Made by a program: the position numbers and the translations under genes
Assembly: GCA_052143655.1 (NCBI GenBank)
Contig: JBKQSL010000540.1
Span: 1 to 6,718 of the forward strand
DNA: 6,718 nt
Direction of reading: 5' to 3'
Origin: CAVSUR01 sp052143655
GTDB lineage: Bacteria; Actinomycetota; Actinomycetes; Streptosporangiales; Streptosporangiaceae
The notes under the pieces: generated by a model
Told to the model about the DNA's origin: nothing
The model's database searches: none
Seen by the model: the letters and a program-made list of their open reading frames with translations, nothing else
Shown: piece by piece, positions 5,477 to 6,718 of the stretch
Numbering within the stretch: the stretch's first letter is position 1
How the letters are laid out: every line of letters begins with the position of its first letter

Positions 5477-5740
5477 AAGTTCAGAGCCGCACAGGCGACG
5501 TGCGGCTGCTTGGACCCGCCGGTCTCTACTCCATGTGGCCCATGTAGCCAGGGACTGCGCTTACCTGGCGGACCTGGCGAGTTCGGCGGCGAGTGACCGC
5601 GCTGCCTTCTCATCGAGCGCCGCGTGGCCGACCAGGAGCCGGTAGTAGAGCACGCCGTAGGCCATGTCCACCAGCATGTCGAGGTCCGCGTCTGCCGCGA
5701 GTTCCCCGGCGGCGCGGCCGCGCTCTAGCAGGGCGCGCAG
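5477..5740. repeat. Right copy of the 0.27-kb direct duplication (partner 320-590)
   Basis: This copy contains the intact TetR gene end and its downstream flank. The hairpin in the flank is perfect here and degraded in the left copy, which suggests this copy is the source or the one under selection. Confidence 0.9.
5485..5507 (-). terminator. Candidate terminator hairpin of the TetR gene
   Basis: AGCCGCAC (5485-5492) and GTGCGGCT (5500-5507) form a perfect 8-bp stem with a 7-base loop. It is about 55 bases past the TetR stop on the minus strand. There is no U-tract. Confidence 0.4.
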
Positions 5741-6148
5741 CGCCGCTCGCCGGATGGCGGTGAAGTCCGCGAGCACTCCCGCGACATGCTCGTCGTGCTG
5801 CGCTTCGGCGACGATCTGCCGGAGCCTGTCGGCCAGGCCCTCGTTTTCCAGGCCCGCGAAGCTGTCGGTGAAGAATGCCGCCAGGTCCCCGGTGAACGAG
5901 CCGGTATCCCGTTCGGGGACGACAACCCACGCGTGGCGCGCCAGGGCATCGGCGACCACTGCGCCCTTCGACGGCCACCAGCGGTAGATCGTCTGCCGTC
6001 CCACGCCCGCTTCCGCGGCGATCGCGTCGATCGTCAGGGTCTCGGTTCCGGGGCCGCTGAGCAGCCGGAACGTGGCGTCGAGGATCGCTGCCCGCGCCGC
6101 GTCGTTGCGCCGCCTGCCGGTATGCGGCCGGCGGGGGCCGTCATCCAT
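5561..6148 (-). CDS. TetR/AcrR-family transcriptional repressor
   Basis: The 195-residue protein has the TetR DNA-binding domain at residues ~17-63: AAILDATFRLLSGPGTETLT, IDAIAAEAGVGRQTIYRWWP, SKGAVVADAL. The recognition helix is around GVGRQTIYRWW. Residues ~75-195 are an all-helical ligand-binding/dimerisation domain. It is divergent from the SDR gene, with 89 bases between starts, and the intergenic palindrome is its likely operator. It probably represses the SDR gene and itself until an unknown small molecule binds. The ATG at 6148 is the only start that precedes the whole domain closely; its ribosome-binding site is weak. A C-terminal fragment of the same gene lies at 411-590. Confidence 0.95.
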   Translation of the reverse strand: MDDGPRRPHTGRRRNDAARAAILDATFRLLSGPGTETLTIDAIAAEAGVGRQTIYRWWPSKGAVVADALARHAWVVVPERDTGSFTGDLAAFFTDSFAGLENEGLADRLRQIVAEAQHDEHVAGVLADFTAIRRAALRALLERGRAAGELAADADLDMLVDMAYGVLYYRLLVGHAALDEKAARSLAAELARSAR

Positions 6149-6164
6149 GACAGGCAGCTTACCA

Positions 6165-6222
6165 ATTTGACGAGACTGTTAGTACCGGTAAGATTTGCAG
6201 AGACAGTCAGTCTCGACAAATC
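6165..6222. promoter_or_regulatory. TetR-type operator: 31-bp palindrome plus a third half-site
   Basis: Bases 6192-6222 are centred on 6207 and match at 12 of 15 base pairs: arms GATTTG/CAAATC and GAGAC/GTCTC. A third copy of the half-site, ATTTGACGAGACTG, lies at 6165-6178 as a direct repeat 28 bp upstream, and pairs at 13 of 14 positions with the arm at 6208-6221. The palindrome begins in the -10 and ends just before the SDR ribosome-binding site, an effective position for repression. Confidence 0.75.
6167..6194 (+). promoter_or_regulatory. Promoter of the SDR gene
   Basis: A -35 TTGACG (6167-6172) and -10 TAAGAT (6189-6194) are separated by 16 bases. The -35 lies inside the first operator half-site and the -10 overlaps the palindrome. 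On the other strand TTGTCG (6215-6220) could be a -35 for the TetR gene, with no convincing -10. Confidence 0.55.
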
Positions 6223-6237
6223 GAAAGGCCGGGCAGC

Positions 6238-6718
6238 ATGTCATTCGACGGGCAGCGAGTAGTGATCATCGGCGCTAGCGCCGGGATAGGCGAAGCGGCC
6301 GCCAGGGCCTTCGCGGCGCAAGGCGCGGCGGTGACCATCACCGGGCGGTCCAAGGAACGCCTGGACCAGGCGGCGCAGCGGATCGGCCGGCCCGTCCTCG
6401 CCGCCGAGCTCGACGCGACCAGCCGCAGGGCGCTGGACGCCTTCTTCGCCACCACCGGAACGATCGACCACCTGGTGCTGAGCGCCAGCCCGGGCGCCGT
6501 GGGCGCAGGCCCGATCGCCGCCCTGGACGAGGCCGCGCTCCGGCAGGCCTTCGACGGTAAGTTCTTCGCGCATGTGAAGGCGGTCCAGGCCGCGCTGCCG
6601 CAGTTGCGCCGGGACGGCTCGGTGACCCTGGTCACCGCGGCATCGGCCCGGGCGGCCTTCGCCGGCACCGCCGGGATCGCCGCGGTCAACGGGGCGCTGG
6701 AAACGATGGTTGCCCCGC
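6238..6718 (+). CDS. SDR-family oxidoreductase, N-terminal 160 residues (runs off the window)
   Basis: MSFDGQRVVIIGASAGIGEA shows the Rossmann first strand and the GxxxGIG dinucleotide loop (GASAGIG, residues 12-18). TGRSKERLDQ (~35) has the Arg expected of NADP(H) preference. ELDAT (~57) fits the cofactor adenine-ring contact. The usual NNAG is replaced by LSASPG (~81). A Ser at 136 (VTAAS) is in the place of the catalytic Ser, but YxxxK is replaced: I147-AAV-N151 aligns with YAASK before GAL. It belongs to a divergent SDR group with xAAVNGALE in place of the active site, so normal alcohol dehydrogenation is doubtful. AAAGG 9 bases upstream is the ribosome-binding site. It is likely induced when the divergent TetR repressor releases DNA. 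Confidence 0.92.
   Translation, partial: MSFDGQRVVIIGASAGIGEAAARAFAAQGAAVTITGRSKERLDQAAQRIGRPVLAAELDATSRRALDAFFATTGTIDHLVLSASPGAVGAGPIAALDEAALRQAFDGKFFAHVKAVQAALPQLRRDGSVTLVTAASARAAFAGTAGIAAVNGALETMVAP

Larger units (their letters stand above)
5012..5560. other. Long spacer with repeat copy C and possible decayed coding
   Basis: This 549-base stretch has repeat copy C at 5173-5222. A plus-strand frame from ATG 5178 to TAG 5390 gives 70 residues (MSISDVRVADDVGILADPVL at its start), unrecognised and with no good ribosome-binding site. In another plus frame, about 5391-5500 reads FAATEHDGVWQNAAGVCLRV, DFQEGTPKFRAA, which looks coding but has no intact start. Its right end is the flank shared with 320-410. 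I cannot support a whole gene here. Confidence 0.4.

Noticed and set aside
5008..5613. A 201-residue minus-strand protein starting MRRQRGHSPP, with a look-alike starting at 463
   Set aside because: The similarity of the two starts comes from the duplicated TetR tail read out of frame; no protein family fits.
6207..6689. Minus-strand open frame opposite the SDR gene
   Set aside because: Shadow of the SDR coding strand, low-complexity Ala/Ser/Arg content and no start context.

Overview
The window is high-GC DNA with strong GC3 coding bias, GTG starts and gene families typical of multicellular Actinomycetota: a DUF574 (Methyltransf_19) methyltransferase, a DrrA-type ABC ATPase remnant, a RHH/PIN toxin-antitoxin pair and a divergent TetR/SDR pair. 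A streptomycete-, streptosporangial- or Frankia-like soil actinomycete fits; the genus cannot be settled from sequence alone. The whole window reads as a worn accessory region: intact small modules lie among gene fragments, a diverged duplication and a dispersed short repeat.

Left part (1-2190, minus strand). Positions 1-304 hold a doubly truncated ABC-transporter ATPase: Walker A and Q-loop are joined directly to the family C-terminus, and the N-terminus is cut at Walker A. Next is a fragment of a TetR gene C-terminus (411-590), a roughly 95% identical copy of the end of the intact TetR gene at the other side of the window. Then comes a large gene that fuses a group II (trHbO-like) truncated haemoglobin to ankyrin repeats (899-1993); a one-base slip in a C4 run cuts off its last ankyrin repeats, which are preserved in another frame down to 693. 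Just upstream of it lies the frameshifted tail of an alpha/beta-hydrolase (2025-2190).

Middle (2279-5011, plus strand). Three cassettes sit in the same orientation: hicBA (antitoxin first, TGATG overlap), vapBC (RHH antitoxin and PIN toxin, overlapping), and a DUF574 SAM-dependent methyltransferase. Each is followed by a copy of the same roughly 50-bp repeat (2739, 3873, 5173). A fourth partial copy (285-309) sits exactly at the broken end of the ABC gene.

Right part (5012-6718). A 549-bp spacer with repeat copy C and possible decayed coding leads to a complete TetR repressor (minus strand), divergent from an SDR oxidoreductase that runs off the window. The 89-bp intergenic region carries a good promoter and a 31-bp palindrome plus a third half-site, the layout expected of a local TetR switch that controls the SDR and itself. 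The SDR lacks the catalytic Tyr and Lys of the YxxxK motif.

The two toxin-antitoxin pairs are self-contained stabilisation or stress modules; the TetR/SDR pair is a self-contained ligand-responsive unit. The most notable items are the haemoglobin-ankyrin fusion, the repeat that follows each cassette, and the repeat/Walker A chimeric junction.
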